DNA of 64,000 bases, taken from Cladopsammia gracilis. Taxonomy: Eukaryota; Cnidaria; Anthozoa; Scleractinia; Dendrophylliidae. The notes beneath the pieces are model-generated. The model saw only the letters and a program-made list of their open reading frames with translations. It did not search any database and was not told the DNA's origin. A program made the position numbers and the translations under genes. The stretch covers positions 391,001 to 455,000 of the forward strand of contig JAJGOT010000219.1 of NCBI GenBank assembly GCA_022457155.1, in the 5' to 3' direction. This document shows positions 44,101 through 56,100 of this stretch, piece by piece (position 1 is the first letter of the stretch; every line of letters starts with the position of its first letter).

Positions 44101-47100
44101 TATTTCTTGGTTATGAAGAAATTGCACTTTATCTCCTGAGAGCTTGTTGGTTGGAGGAGGCAGTTCTGATCGTAGCTCTTCTTGTTTAATGGTCTGCGTT
44201 ATCCACTGTTCGGTTTTCAGCTTTTCTACTTTGGGAGGCGGCGGTTTTTCTTGAACTTCTAAGGCATAGCTATGCTGATCAAATGCGGGAATTACCAGCT
44301 TGCCTGGTGAAGAGCCGTCAACTTTTGTGGCAGGCTGTGTTTCTTGTGTTTGGAGAAATTGCACTTGATGTACCGACAGCTTGTTTGTTGGAGGAGGCAG
44401 TTCTGATCGGAGCTCCTGAGGTTTCGTTGATTGTGTTATCCACTCTTCGGCCGCTTTGCGTTTCTCCACCTTTGGAGGGGGCGACAGTTCCTTCACTTGT
44501 ATGGATGAGCTTTCCTGATTGTAGTCGGGAATGACTAGCCTCCCTGGTGACGACACATTCACCTTCTCGACTCTCTGTGTTTCTTGGTTATGAAGAAATT
44601 GCACTTTATCTGCTGAGAGCTTGTTGGTTGGAGGAGGCAGTTCTGATCGGAGCTCTTCTTGTTTAATGGTCTGCGTTATCCACTGTTCGGTTTTCAGCTT
44701 TTCTACTTTGGGAGGCGGCGGTTTTTCTTGAACTTCTAAGGCATAGCTATGCTGATCAAATGCGGGAATTACCAGCTTGCCTGGTGAAGAGCCGTCAACT
44801 TTTGTGGCAGGCTGTGTTTCTTGTGTTTGGAGAAATTGCACTTGATGTACCGACAGCTTGTTTGTTGGAGGAGGCAGTTCTGATCGGAGCTCCTGAGGTT
44901 TCGTTGATTGTGTTATCCACTCTTCGGCCGCTTTGCGTTTCTCCACCTTTGGAGGGGGCGACAGTTCCTTCACTTGTATGGATGAGCTTTCCTGATTGTA
45001 GTCGGGAATGACTAGCCTCCCTGGTGACGACACATTCACCTTCTCGACTCTCTGTGTTTCTTGGTTATGAAGAAATTGCACTTTATCTGCTGAGAGCTTG
45101 TTGGTTGGAGGAGGCAGTTCTGATCGGAGCTCTTCTTGTTTAATGGTCTGCGTTATCCACTGTTCGGTTTTCAGCTTTTCTACTTTGGGAGGCGGCGGTT
45201 TTTCGTGAACTTCTAAGGCATAGCTATGCTGATCAAATGCGGGAATTACCAGCTTGCCTGGTGAAGAGCCGTCAACTTTTGTGGCAGGCTGTGTTTCTTG
45301 TGTTTGGAGAAATTGCACTTGATGTACCGACAGCTTGTTTGTTGGAGGAGGCAGTTCTGATCGGAGCTCCTGAGGTTTCGTTGATTGTGTTATCCACTCT
45401 TCGGCCGCTTTGCGTTTCTCCACCTTTGGAGGGGGCGACAGTTCCTTCACTTGTATGGATGAGCTTTCCTGATTGTAGTCGGGAATGACTAGCCTCCCTG
45501 GTGACGACACATTCACCTTCTCGACTCTCTGTATTTCTTGGTTATGAAGAAATTGCACTTTATCTCCTGAGAGCTTGTTGGTTGGAGGAGGCAGTTCTGA
45601 TCGTAGCTCTTCTTGTTTAATGGTCTGCGTTATCCACTGTTCGGTTTTCAGCTTTTCTACTTTGGGAGGCGGCGGTTTTTCTTGAACTTCTAAGGCATAG
45701 CTATGCTGATCAAATGCGGGAATTACCAGCTTGCCTGGTGAAGAGCCGTCAACTTTTGTGGCAGGCTGTGTTTCTTGTGTTTGGAGAAATTGCACTTGAT
45801 GTACCGACAGCTTGTTTGTTGGAGGAGGCAGTTCTGATCGGAGCTCCTGAGGTTTCGTTGATTGTGTTATCCACTCTTCGGCCGCTTTGCGTTTCTCCAC
45901 CTTTGGAGGGGGCGACAGTTCCTTCACTTGTATGGATGAGCTTTCCTGATTGTAGTCGGGAATGACTAGCCTCCCTGGTGACGACACATTCACCTTCTCG
46001 ACTCTCTGTGTTTCTTGGTTATGAAGAAATTGCACTTTATCTGCTGAGAGCTTGTTGGTTGGAGGAGGCAGTTCTGATCGGAGCTCTTCTTGTTTAATGG
46101 TCTGCGTTATCCACTGTTCGGTTTTCAGCTTTTCTACTTTGGGAGGCGGCGGTTTTTCTTGAACTTCTAAGGCATAGCTATGCTGATCAAATGCGGGAAT
46201 TACCAGCTTGCCTGGTGAAGAGCCGTCAACTTTTGTGGCAGGCTGTGTTTCTTGTGTTTGGAGAAATTGCACTTGATGTACCGACAGCTTGTTTGTTGGA
46301 GGAGGCAGTTCTGATCGGAGCTCCTGAGGTTTCGTTGATTGTGTTATCCACTCTTCGGCCGCTTTGCGTTTCTCCACCTTTGGAGGGGGCGACAGTTCCT
46401 TCACTTGTATGGATGAGCTTTCCTGATTGTAGTCGGGAATGACTAGCCTCCCTGGTGACGACACATTCACCTTCTCGACTCTCTGTGTTTCTTGGTTATG
46501 AAGAAATTGCACTTTATCTGCTGAGAGCTTGTTGGTTGGAGGAGGCAGTTCTGATCGGAGCTCTTCTTGTTTAATGGTCTGCGTTATCCACTGTTCGGTT
46601 TTCAGCTTTTCTACTTTGGGAGGCGGCGGTTTTTCTTGAACTTCTAAGGCATAGCTATGCTGATCAAATGCGGGAATTACCAGCTTGCCTGGTGAAGAGC
46701 CGTCAACTTTTGTGGCAGGCTGTGTTTCTTGTGTTTGGAGAAATTGCACTTGATGTACCGACAGCTTGTTTGTTGGAGGAGGCAGTTCTGATCGGAGCTC
46801 CTGAGGTTTCGTTGATTGTGTTATCCACTCTTCGGCCGCTTTGCGTTTCTCCACCTTTGGAGGGGGCGACAGTTCCTTCACTTGTATGGATGAGCTTTCC
46901 TGATTGTAGTCGGGAATGACTAGCCTCCCTGGTGACGACACATTCACCTTCTCGACACTCTGTGTTTCTTGGTTATGAAGAAATTGCACTTTATCTGCCT
47001 GAGAGCTTGTTGGTTGGAGGAGGCAGTTCTGATCGGAGCTCTTCTTGTTTAATGGTCTGCGTTATCCACTGTTCGGTTTTCAGCTTTTCTACTTTGGGAG

Positions 47101-50100
47101 GCGGCGGTTTTTCTTGAACTTCTAAGGCATAGCTATGCTGATCAAATGCGGGAATTACCAGCTTGCCTGGTGAAGAGCCGTCAACTTTTGTGGCAGGCTG
47201 TGTTTCTTGTGTTTGGAGAAATTGCACTTGATGTACCGACAGCTTGTTTGTTGGAGGAGGCAGTTCTGATCGGAGCTCCTGAGGTTTCGTTGATTGTGTT
47301 ATCCACTCTTCGGCCGCTTTGCGTTTCTCCACCTTTGGAGGGGGCGACAGTTCCTTCACTTGTATGGATGAGCTTTCCTGATTGTAGTCGGGAATGACTA
47401 GCCTCCCTGGTGACGACACATTCACCTTCTCGACTCTCTGTGTTTCTTGGTTATGAAGAAATTGCACTTTATCTGCTGAGAGCTTGTTGGTTGGAGGAGG
47501 CAGTTCTGATCGGAGCTCTTCTTGTTTAATGGTCTGCGTTATCCACTGTTCGGTTTTCAGCTTTTCTACTTTGGGAGGCGGCGGTTTTTCTTGAACTTCT
47601 AAGGCATAGCTATGCTGATCAAATGCGGGAATTACCAGCTTGCCTGGTGAAGAGCCGTCAACTTTTGTGGCAGGCTGTGTTTCTTGTGTTTGGAGAAATT
47701 GCACTTGATGTACCGACAGCTTGTTTGTTGGAGGAGGCAGTTCTGATCGGAGCTCCTGAGGTTTCGTTGATTGTGTTATCCACTCTTCGGCCGCTTTGCG
47801 TTTCTCCACCTTTGGAGGGGGCGACAGTTCCTTCACTTGTATGGATGAGCTTTCCTGATTGTAGTCGGGAATGACTAGCCTCCCTGGTGACGACACATTC
47901 ACCTTCTCGACTCTCTGTGTTTCTTGGTTATGAAGAAATTGCACTTTATCTGCTGAGAGCTTGTTGGTTGGAGGAGGCAGTTCTGATCGGAGCTCTTCTT
48001 GTTTAATGGTCTGCGTTATCCACTGTTCGGTTTTCAGCTTTTCTACTTTGGGAGGCGGCGGTTTTTCTTGAACTTCTAAGGCATAGCTATGCTGATCAAA
48101 TGCGGGAATTACCAGCTTGCCTGGTGAAGAGCCGTCAACTTTTGTGGCAGGCTGTGTTTCTTGTGTTTGGAGAAATTGCACTTGATGTACAGACAGCTTG
48201 TTTGTTGGAGGAGGCAGTTCTGATCGGAGCTCCTGAGGTTTCGTTGATTGTGTTATCCACTCTTCGGCCGCTTTGCGTTTCTCCACCTTTGGAGGGGGCG
48301 ACAGTTCCTTCACTTGTATGGATGAGCTTTCCTGATTGTAGTCGGGAATGACTAGCCTCCCTGGTGACGACACATTCACCTTCTCGACAATCTGTGTTTC
48401 TTGGTTATGAAGAAATTGCACTTTATCTGCCGAGAGCTTGTTGGTTGGAGGAGGCAGTTCTGATCGGAGCTCTTCTTGTTTAATGGTCTGCGTTATCCAC
48501 TGTTCGGTTTTCAGCTTTTCTACTTTGGGAGGCGGCGGTTTTTCTTGAACTTCTAAGGCATAGCTATGCTGATCAAATGCGGGAATTACCAGCTTGCCTG
48601 GTGAAGAGCCGTCAACTTTTGTGGCAGTCTGTGTTTCTTGTGTTTGGAGAAATTGCACTTGATGTACCGACAGCTTGTTTGTTGGAGGAGGCAGTTCTGA
48701 TCGGAGCTCCTGAGGTTTCGTTGATTGTGTTATCCACTCTTCGGCCGCTTTGCGTTTCTCCACCTTTGGAGGGGGCGACAGTTCCTTCACTTGTATGGAT
48801 GAGCTTTCCTGATTGTAGTCGGGAATGACTAGCCTCCCTGGTGACGACACATTCACCTTCTCGACTCTCTGTGTTTCTTGGTTACGAAGAAATTGCACTT
48901 TATCTGCTGAGAGCTTGTTGGTTGGAGGAGGCAGTTCTGATCGGAGCTCTTCTTGTTTAATGGTCTGCGTTATCCACTGTTCGGTTTTCAGCTTTTCTAC
49001 TTTGGGAGGCGGCGGTTTTTCTTGAACTTCTAAGGCATAGCTATGCTGATCAAATGCGGGAATTACCAGCTTGCCTGGTGAAGAGCCGTCAACTTTTGTG
49101 GCAGGCTGTGTTTCTTGTGTTTGGAGAAATTGCACTTGATGTACCGACAGCTTGTTTGTTGGAGGAGGCAGTTCTGATCGGAGCTCCTGAGGTTTCGTTG
49201 ATTGTGTTATCCACTCTTCGGCCGCTTTGCGTTTCTCCACCTTTGGAGGGGGCGACAGTTCCTTCACTTGTATGGATGAGCTTTCCTGATTGTAGTCGGG
49301 AATGACTAGCCTCCCTGGTGACGACACATTCACCTTCTCGACTCTCTGTGTTTCTTGGTTATGAAGAAATTGCACTTTATCTGCTGAGAGCTTGTTGGTT
49401 GGAGGAGGCAGTTCTGATCGGAGCTCTTCTTGTTTAATGGTCTGCGTTATCCACTGTTCGGTTTTCAGCTTTTCTACTTTGGGAGGCGGCGGTTTTTCTT
49501 GAACTTCTAAGGCATAGCTATGCTGATCAAATGCGGGAATTACCAGCTTGCCTGGTGAAGAGCCGTCAACTTTTGTGGCAGGCTGTGTTTCTTGTGTTTG
49601 GAGAAATTGCACTTGATGTACCGACAGCTTGTTTGTTGGAGGAGGCAGTTCTGATCGGAGCTCCTGAGGTTTCGTTGATTGTGTTATCCACTCTTCGGCC
49701 GCTTTGCGTTTCTCCACCTTTGGAGGGGGCGACAGTTCCTTCACTTGTATGGATGAGCTTTCCTGATTGTAGTCGGGAATGACTAGCCTCCCTGGTGACG
49801 ACACATTCACCTTCTCGACAATCTGTGTTTCTTGGTTATGAAGAAATTGCACTTTATCTGCTGAGAGCTTGTTGGTTGGAGGAGGCAGTTCTGATCGGAG
49901 CTCTTCTTGTTTAATGGTCTGCGTTATCCACTGTTCGGTTTTCAGCTTTTCTACTTTGGGAGGCGGCGGTTTTTCTTGAACTTCTAAGGCATAGCTATGC
50001 TGATCAAATGCGGGAATTACCAGCTTGCCTGGTGAAGAGCCGTCAACTTTTGTGGCAGGCTGTGTTTCTTGTGTTTGGAGAAATTGCACTTGATGTACCG

Positions 50101-53100
50101 ACAGCTTGTTTGTTGGAGGAGGCAGTTCTGATCGGAGCTCCTGAGGTTTCGTTGATTGTGTTATCCACTCTTCGGCCGCTTTGCGTTTCTCCACCTTTGG
50201 AGGGGGCGACAGTTCCTTCACTTGTATGGATGAGCTTTCCTGATTGTAGTCGGGAATGACTAGCCTCCCTGGTGACGACACATTCACCTTCTCGACTCTC
50301 TGTGTTTCTTGGTTATGAAGAAATTGCACTTTATCTGCTGAGAGCTTGTTGGTTGGAGGAGGCAGTTCTGATCGGAGCTCTTCTTGTTTAATGGTCTGCG
50401 TTATCCACTGTTCGGTTTTCAGCTTTTCTACTTTGGGAGGCGGCGGTTTTTCTTGAACTTCTAAGGCATAGCTATGCTGATCAAATGCGGGAATTACCAG
50501 CTTGCCTGGTGAAGAGCCGTCAACTTTTGTGGCAGGCTGTGTTTCTTGTGTTTGGAGAAATTGCACTTGATGTACAGACAGCTTGTTTGTTGGAGGAGGC
50601 AGTTCTGATCGGAGCTCCTGAGGTTTCGTTGATTGTGTTATCCACTCTTCGGCCGCTTTGCGTTTCTCCACCTTTGGAGGGGGCGACAGTTCCTTCACTT
50701 GTATGGATGAGCTTTCCTGATTGTAGTCGGGAATGACTAGCCTCCCTGGTGACGACACATTCACCTTCTCGACAATCTGTGTTTCTTGGTTATGAAGAAA
50801 TTGCACTTTATCTGCTGAGAGCTTGTTGGTTGGAGGAGGCAGTTCTGATCGGAGCTCTTCTTGTTTAATGGTCTGCGTTATCCACTGTTCGGTTTTCAGC
50901 TTTTCTACTTTGGGAGGCGGCGGTTTTTCTTGAACTTCTAAGGCATAGCTATGCTGATCAAATGCGGGAATTACCAGCTTGCCTGGTGAAGAGCCGTCAA
51001 CTTTTGTGGCAGGCTGTGTTTCTTGTGTTTGGAGAAATTGCACTTGATGTACCGACAGCTTGTTTGTTGGAGGAGGCAGTTCTGATCGGAGCTCCTGAGG
51101 TTTCGTTGATTGTGTTATCCACTCTTCGGCCGCTTTGCGTTTCTCCACCTTTGGAGGGGGCGACAGTTCCTTCACTTGTATGGATGAGCTTTCCTGATTG
51201 TAGTCGGGAATGACTAGCCTCCCTGGTGACGACACATTCACCTTCTCGACAATCTGTGTTTCTTGGTTATGAAGAAATTGCACTTTATCTGCTGAGAGCT
51301 TGTTGGTTGGAGGAGGCAGTTCTGATCGGAGCTCTTCTTGTTTAATGGTCTGCGTTATCCACTGTTCGGTTTTCAGCTTTTCTACTTTGGGAGGCGGCGG
51401 TTTTTCTTGAACTTCTAAGGCATAGCTATGCTGATCAAATGCGGGAATTACCAGCTTGCCTGGTGAAGAGCCGTCAACTTTTGTGGCAGGCTGTGTTTCT
51501 TGTGTTTGGAGAAATTGCACTTGATGTACAGACAGCTTGTTTGTTGGAGGAGGCAGTTCTGATCGGAGCTCCTGAGGTTTCGTTGATTGTGTTATCCACT
51601 CTTCGGCCGCTTTGCGTTTCTCCACCTTTGGAGGGGGCGACAGTTCCTTCACTTGTATGGATGAGCTTTCCTGATTGTAGTCGGGAATGACTAGCCTCCC
51701 TGGTGACGACACATTCACCTTCTCGACAATCTGTGTTTCTTGGTTATGAAGAAATTGCACTTTATCTGCTGAGAGCTTGTTGGTTGGAGGAGGCAGTTCT
51801 GATCGGAGCTCTTCTTGTTTAATGGTCTGCGTTATCCACTGTTCGGTTTTCAGCTTTTCTACTTTGGGAGGCGGCGGTTTTTCTTGAACTTCTAAGGCAT
51901 AGCTATGCTGATCAAATGCGGGAATTACCAGCTTGCCTGGTGAAGAGCCGTCAACTTTTGTGGCAGGCTGTGTTTCTTGTGTTTGGAGAAATTGCACTTG
52001 ATGTACCGACAGCTTGTTTGTTGGAGGAGGCAGTTCTGATCGGAGCTCCTGAGGTTTCGTTGATTGTGTTATCCACTCTTCGGCCGCTTTGCGTTTCTCC
52101 ACCTTTGGAGGGGGCGACAGTTCCTTCACTTGTATGGATGAGCTTTCCTGATTGTAGTCGGGAATGACTAGCCTCCCTGGTGACGACACATTCACCTTCT
52201 CGACACTCTGTGTTTCTTGGTTATGAAGAAATTGCACTTTATCTGCTGAGAGCTTGTTGGTTGGAGGAGGCAGTTCTGATCGGAGCTCTTCTTGTTTAAT
52301 GGTCTGCGTTATCCACTGTTCGGTTTTCAGCTTTTCTACTTTGGGAGGCGGCGGTTTTTCTTGAACTTCTAAGGCATAGCTATGCTGATCAAATGCGGGA
52401 ATTACCAGCTTGCCTGGTGAAGAGCCGTCAACTTTTGTGGCAGGCTGTGTTTCTTGTGTTTGGAGAAATTGCACTTGATGTACCGACAGCTTGTTTGTTG
52501 GAGGAGGCAGTTCTGATCGGAGCTCCTGAGGTTTCGTTGATTGTGTTATCCACTCTTCGGCCGCTTTGCGTTTCTCCACCTTTGGAGGGGGCGACAGTTC
52601 CTTCACTTGTATGGATGAGCTTTCCTGATTGTAGTCGGGAATGACTAGCCTCCCTGGTGACGACACATTCACCTTCTCGACTCTCTGTGTTTCTTGGTTA
52701 TGAAGAAATTGCACTTTATCTGCTGAGAGCTTGTTGGTTGGAGGAGGCAGTTCTGATCGGAGCTCTTCTTGTTTAATGGTCTGCGTTATCCACTGTTCGG
52801 TTTTCAGCTTTTCTACTTTGGGAGGCGGCGGTTTTTCTTGAACTTCTAAGGCATAGCTATGCTGATCAAATGCGGGAATTACCAGCTTGCCTGGTGAAGA
52901 GCCGTCAACTTTTGTGGCAGGCTGTGTTTCTTGTGTTTGGAGAAATTGCACTTGATGTACCGACAGCTTGTTTGTTGGAGGAGGCAGTTCTGATCGGAGC
53001 TCCTGAGGTTTCGTTGATTGTGTTATCCACTCTTCGGCCGCTTTGCGTTTCTCCACCTTTGGAGGGGGCGACAGTTCCTTCACTTGTATGGATGAGCTTT

Positions 53101-56100
53101 CCTGATTGTAGTCGGGAATGACTAGCCTCCCTGGTGACGACACATTCACCTTCTCGACAATCTGTGTTTCTTGGTTATGAAGAAATTGCACTTTATCTGC
53201 TGAGAGCTTGTTGGTTGGAGGAGGCAGTTCTGATCGGAGCTCTTCTTGTTTAATGGTCTGCGTTATCCACTGTTCGGTTTTCAGCTTTTCTACTTTGGGA
53301 GGCGGCGGTTTTTCTTGAACTTCTAAGGCATAGCTATGCTGATCAAATGCGGGAATTACCAGCTTGCCTGGTGAAGAGCCGTCAACTTTTGTGGCAGGCT
53401 GTGTTTCTTGTGTTTGGAGAAATTGCACTTGATGTACCGACAGCTTGTTTGTTGGAGGAGGCAGTTCTGATCGGAGCTCCTGAGGTTTCGTTGATTGTGT
53501 TATCCACTCTTCGGCCGCTTTGCGTTTCTCCACCTTTGGAGGGGGCGACAGTTCCTTCACTTGTATGGATGAGCTTTCCTGATTGTAGTCGGGAATGACT
53601 AGCCTCCCTGGTGACGACACATTCACCTTCCTCGACTCTCTGTGTTTCTTGGTTATGAAGAAATTGCACTTTATCTGCTGAGAGCTTGTTGGTTGGAGGA
53701 GGCAGTTCTGATCGGAGCTCTTCTTGTTTAATGGTCTGCGTTATCCACTGTTCGGTTTTCAGCTTTTCTACTTTGGGAGGCGGCGGTTTTTCTTGAACTT
53801 CTAAGGCATAGCTATGCTGATCAAATGCGGGAATTACCAGCTTGCCTGGTGAAGAGCCGTCAACTTTTGTGGCAGGCTGTGTTTCTTGTGTTTGGAGAAA
53901 TTGCACTTGATGTACCGACAGCTTGTTTGTTGGAGGAGGCAGTTCTGATCGGAGCTCCTGAGGTTTCGTTGATTGTGTTATCCACTCTTCGGCCGCTTTG
54001 CGTTTCTCCACCTTTGGAGGGGGCGACAGTTCCTTCACTTGTATGGATGAGCTTTCCTGATTGTAGTCGGGAATGACTAGCCTCCCTGGTGACGACACAT
54101 TCACCTTCTCGACAATCTGTGTTTCTTGGTTATGAAGAAATTGCACTTTATCTGCTGAGAGCTTGTTGGTTGGAGGAGGCAGTTCTGATCGGAGCTCTTC
54201 TTGTTTAATGGTCTGCGTTATCCACTGTTCGGTTTTCAGCTTTTCTACTTTGGGAGGCGGCGGTTTTTCTTGAACTTCTAAGGCATAGCTATGCTGATCA
54301 AATGCGGGAATTACCAGCTTGCCTGGTGAAGAGCCGTCAACTTTTGTGGCAGGCTGTGTTTCTTGTGTTTGGAGAAATTGCACTTGATGTACCGACAGCT
54401 TGTTTGTTGGAGGAGGCAGTTCTGATCGGAGCTCCTGAGGTTTCGTTGATTGTGTTATCCACTCTTCGGCCGCTTTGCGTTTCTCCACCTTTGGAGGGGG
54501 CGACAGTTCCTTCACTTGTATGGATGAGCTTTCCTGATTGTAGTCGGGAATGACTAGCCTCCCTGGTGACGACACATTCACCTTCTCGACTCTCTGTGTT
54601 TCTTGGTTATGAAGAAATTGCACTTTATCTGCTGAGAGCTTGTTGGTTGGAGGAGGCAGTTCTGATCGGAGCTCTTCTTGTTTAATGGTCTGCGTTATCC
54701 ACTGTTCGGTTTTCAGCTTTTCTACTTTGGGAGGCGGCGGTTTTTCTTGAACTTCTAAGGCATAGCTATGCTGATCAAATGCGGGAATTACCAGCTTGCC
54801 TGGTGAAGAGCCGTCAACTTTTGTGGCAGGCTGTGTTTCTTGTGTTTGGAGAAATTGCACTTGATGTACCGACAGCTTGTTTGTTGGAGGAGGCAGTTCT
54901 GATCGGAGCTCCTGAGGTTTCGTTGATTGTGTTATCCACTCTTCGGCCGCTTTGCGTTTCTCCACCTTTGGAGGGGGCGACAGTTCCTTCACTTGTATGG
55001 ATGAGCTTTCCTGATTGTAGTCGGGAATGACTAGCCTCCCTGGTGACGACACATTCACCTTCTCGACTCTCTGTGTTTCTTGGTTATGAAGAAATTGCAC
55101 TTTATCTGCTGAGAGCTTGTTGGTTGGAGGAGGCAGTTCTGATCGGAGCTCTTCTTGTTTAATGGTCTGCGTTATCCACTGTTCGGTTTTCAGCTTTTCT
55201 ACTTTGGGAGGCGGCGGTTTTTCTTGAACTTCTAAGGCATAGCTATGCTGATCAAATGCGGGAATTACCAGCTTGCCTGGTGAAGAGCCGTCAACTTTTG
55301 TGGCAGGCTGTGTTTCTTGTGTTTGGAGAAATTGCACTTGATGTACCGACAGCTTGTTTGTTGGAGGAGGCAGTTCTGATCGGAGCTCCTGAGGTTTCGT
55401 TGATTGTGTTATCCACTCTTCGGCCGCTTTGCGTTTCTCCACCTTTGGAGGGGGCGACAGTTCCTTCACTTGTATGGATGAGCTTTCCTGATTGTAGTCG
55501 GGAATGACTAGCCTCCCTGGTGACGACACATTCACCTTCTCGACAATCTGTGTTTCTTGGTTATGAAGAAATTGCACTTTATCTGCTGAGAGCTTGTTAG
55601 TTGGAGGAGGCAGTTCTGATCGGAGCTCTTCTTGTTTAATGGTCTGCGTTATCCACTGTTCGGTTTTCAGCTTTTCTACTTTGGGAGGCGGCGGTTTTTC
55701 TTGAACTTCTAAGGCATAGCTATGCTGATCAAATGCGGGAATTACCAGCTTGCCTGGTGAAGAGCCGTCAACTTTTGTGGCAGGCTGTGTTTCTTGTGTT
55801 TGGAGAAATTGCACTTGATGTACCGACAGCTTGTTTGTTGGAGGAGGCAGTTCTGATCGGAGCTCCTGAGGTTTCGTTGATTGTGTTATCCACTCTTCGG
55901 CCGCTTTGCGTTTCTCCACCTTTGGAGAGGGGCGACAGTTCCTTCACTTGTATGGATGAGCTTTCCTGATTGTAGTCGGGAATGACTAGCCTCCCTGGTG
56001 ACGACACATTCACCTTCTCGACTCTCTGTGTTTCTTGGTTATGAAGAAATTGCACTTTATCTGCTGAGAGCTTGTTGGTTGGAGGAGGCAGTTCTGATCG

